Assembly (NCBI RefSeq): GCF_037688875.1
Contig: NZ_JAWDIE010000033.1
Coordinates: 1-13,047, forward strand
DNA length: 13,047 nucleotides
Direction of reading: 5' to 3'
Source: Amphibiibacter pelophylacis
GTDB lineage: Bacteria; Pseudomonadota; Gammaproteobacteria; Burkholderiales; Burkholderiaceae_C
Shown here: piece by piece, positions 12,839-13,047 of the stretch
How the letters are laid out: each line of letters starts with the position of its first letter
Numbering within the stretch: the first letter of the stretch is position 1
The notes under the pieces: model-generated
The model's input: the letters and a program-made list of their open reading frames with translations, nothing else
Database searches by the model: none
What the model was told of the DNA's origin: nothing
Program-made: the position numbers and the translations under genes

Positions 12839-12969
12839 CGCAAGACATTTTCAGCGTAAACGCAAGACAGTTTCAGCGCATGGCGCAAGACACTTTCAGC
12901 GTGCGGTTCTGTGGATACAGAATTTAATTCTTTGAGAATCAACAACTTACGCGAAAGACACTTTCAGCG
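12839..12969 (+). repeat. Iteron array, consensus CGCAAGACANTTTCAGCG
   Basis: CGCAAGACATTTTCAGCG (12839-12856), CGCAAGACAGTTTCAGCG (12861-12878), CGCAAGACACTTTCAGCG (12884-12901) and CGAAAGACACTTTCAGCG (12952-12969). They vary mainly at position 10. The gap of 68 bases before the fourth is about three repeat periods, keeping it in helical phase. Presumed binding sites for the plasmid Rep protein. Confidence 0.9.
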
Positions 12970-12991
12970 TGGATAACTTTCGTCATCCACA
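12839..12991. other. oriV: Vegetative replication origin (oriV) with iterons and DnaA-box-like sites
   Basis: Four direct 18-bp iterons start at 12839, 12861, 12884 and 12952, the first three spaced 22-23 bases (two helical turns). Between the third and fourth lies an AT-rich stretch (12921-12942), a candidate unwinding site. Three DnaA-box-like 9-mers, each one mismatch from TTATCCACA, occur at 12910-12918 and 12968-12976 (minus) and 12983-12991 (plus). This is the layout of a Rep-iteron plasmid origin. The Rep gene is not in the window. Confidence 0.85.
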
Positions 12992-13047
12992 AGGTCATGC
13001 ACAGGCAAGCGCCAGATTCGGGCGTCTTGGTTGGTGACGGTGGCCCG

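Noticed and set aside
12751..12945. 64-residue minus-strand frame across the iterons
   Set aside because: Runs through iterons and the AT-rich origin; repeated-looking residues only reflect the iterons.
13010..13029. CCAGATTCGGGCGTCTTGG as a second copy of the CCAAGAT operator
   Set aside because: Arms differ in length and sequence (CCAGA versus TCTTGG); too weak to call.
1..13047. Insertion sequences, CRISPR arrays, tRNA or rRNA genes
   Set aside because: None seen: no transposase motifs, no regularly spaced identical repeats other than the iterons, and no cloverleaf-like or rRNA sequence.

Overview
The window looks like the backbone of a self-transmissible, broad-host-range plasmid from a GC-rich proteobacterium, most likely of the Burkholderiales or Xanthomonadales type. 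The evidence is a complete set of conjugation, partition/control and replication-origin parts, high-GC3 codon use, no chromosomal housekeeping genes, and protein families shared with IncP-1-like plasmids (KorA/TrfB, IncC, KorB, TrbM). A PromA-like or related group is a reasonable guess, but I could not compare sequences to confirm it. No transposase, resistance gene, tRNA, rRNA or CRISPR array is visible.

Layout. (1) 112-5278, plus strand: a VirD4/TraG-type coupling protein, a KfrB-like protein and an LPD7 accessory protein, closed by a strong terminator at 5312-5330. (2) 5445-6730, plus strand: a separately promoted pair, an OmpA-like lipoprotein and a TrbM-like periplasmic protein. The latter seems to have lost its C-terminus to a frameshift. 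A bidirectional terminator at 6752-6772 separates it from the convergent mob genes. (3) 6785-8427, minus strand: MOBP-type relaxase and MobC, transcribed away from an oriT whose IncP-type nic sequence (TATCCTG/C) lies at 8509-8516. (4) 8693-11864, minus strand: a tightly coupled operon ssb - korA-like - incC/parA - korB - DUF192 with ATGA overlaps, driven from a promoter at 11910-11939 that carries direct repeats. (5) 11980-13047: about 1 kb without genes, first a field of small GC-rich hairpins and then a replication origin with four iterons and DnaA-box-like sites. No replication initiator gene is in the window; it presumably lies beyond 13047.

How it works together. MobC and the relaxase process oriT. 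The coupling protein links the nicked DNA to a type IV secretion channel encoded outside the window, with the lipoprotein and TrbM as envelope accessories. KorA-like and KorB-like proteins probably provide global control, and IncC/KorB active partition.

Points that stand out: a ribosomal L7/L12 C-terminal-domain-like insertion inside the coupling protein; iteron-like sequences 7-8 kb away from the origin, in and after the LPD7 gene; a 14-bp palindrome TTGGTCATGACCAA found perfectly at two places and nearly so at others; and an oriT framed by a long imperfect inverted repeat with G7/C7 tracts.
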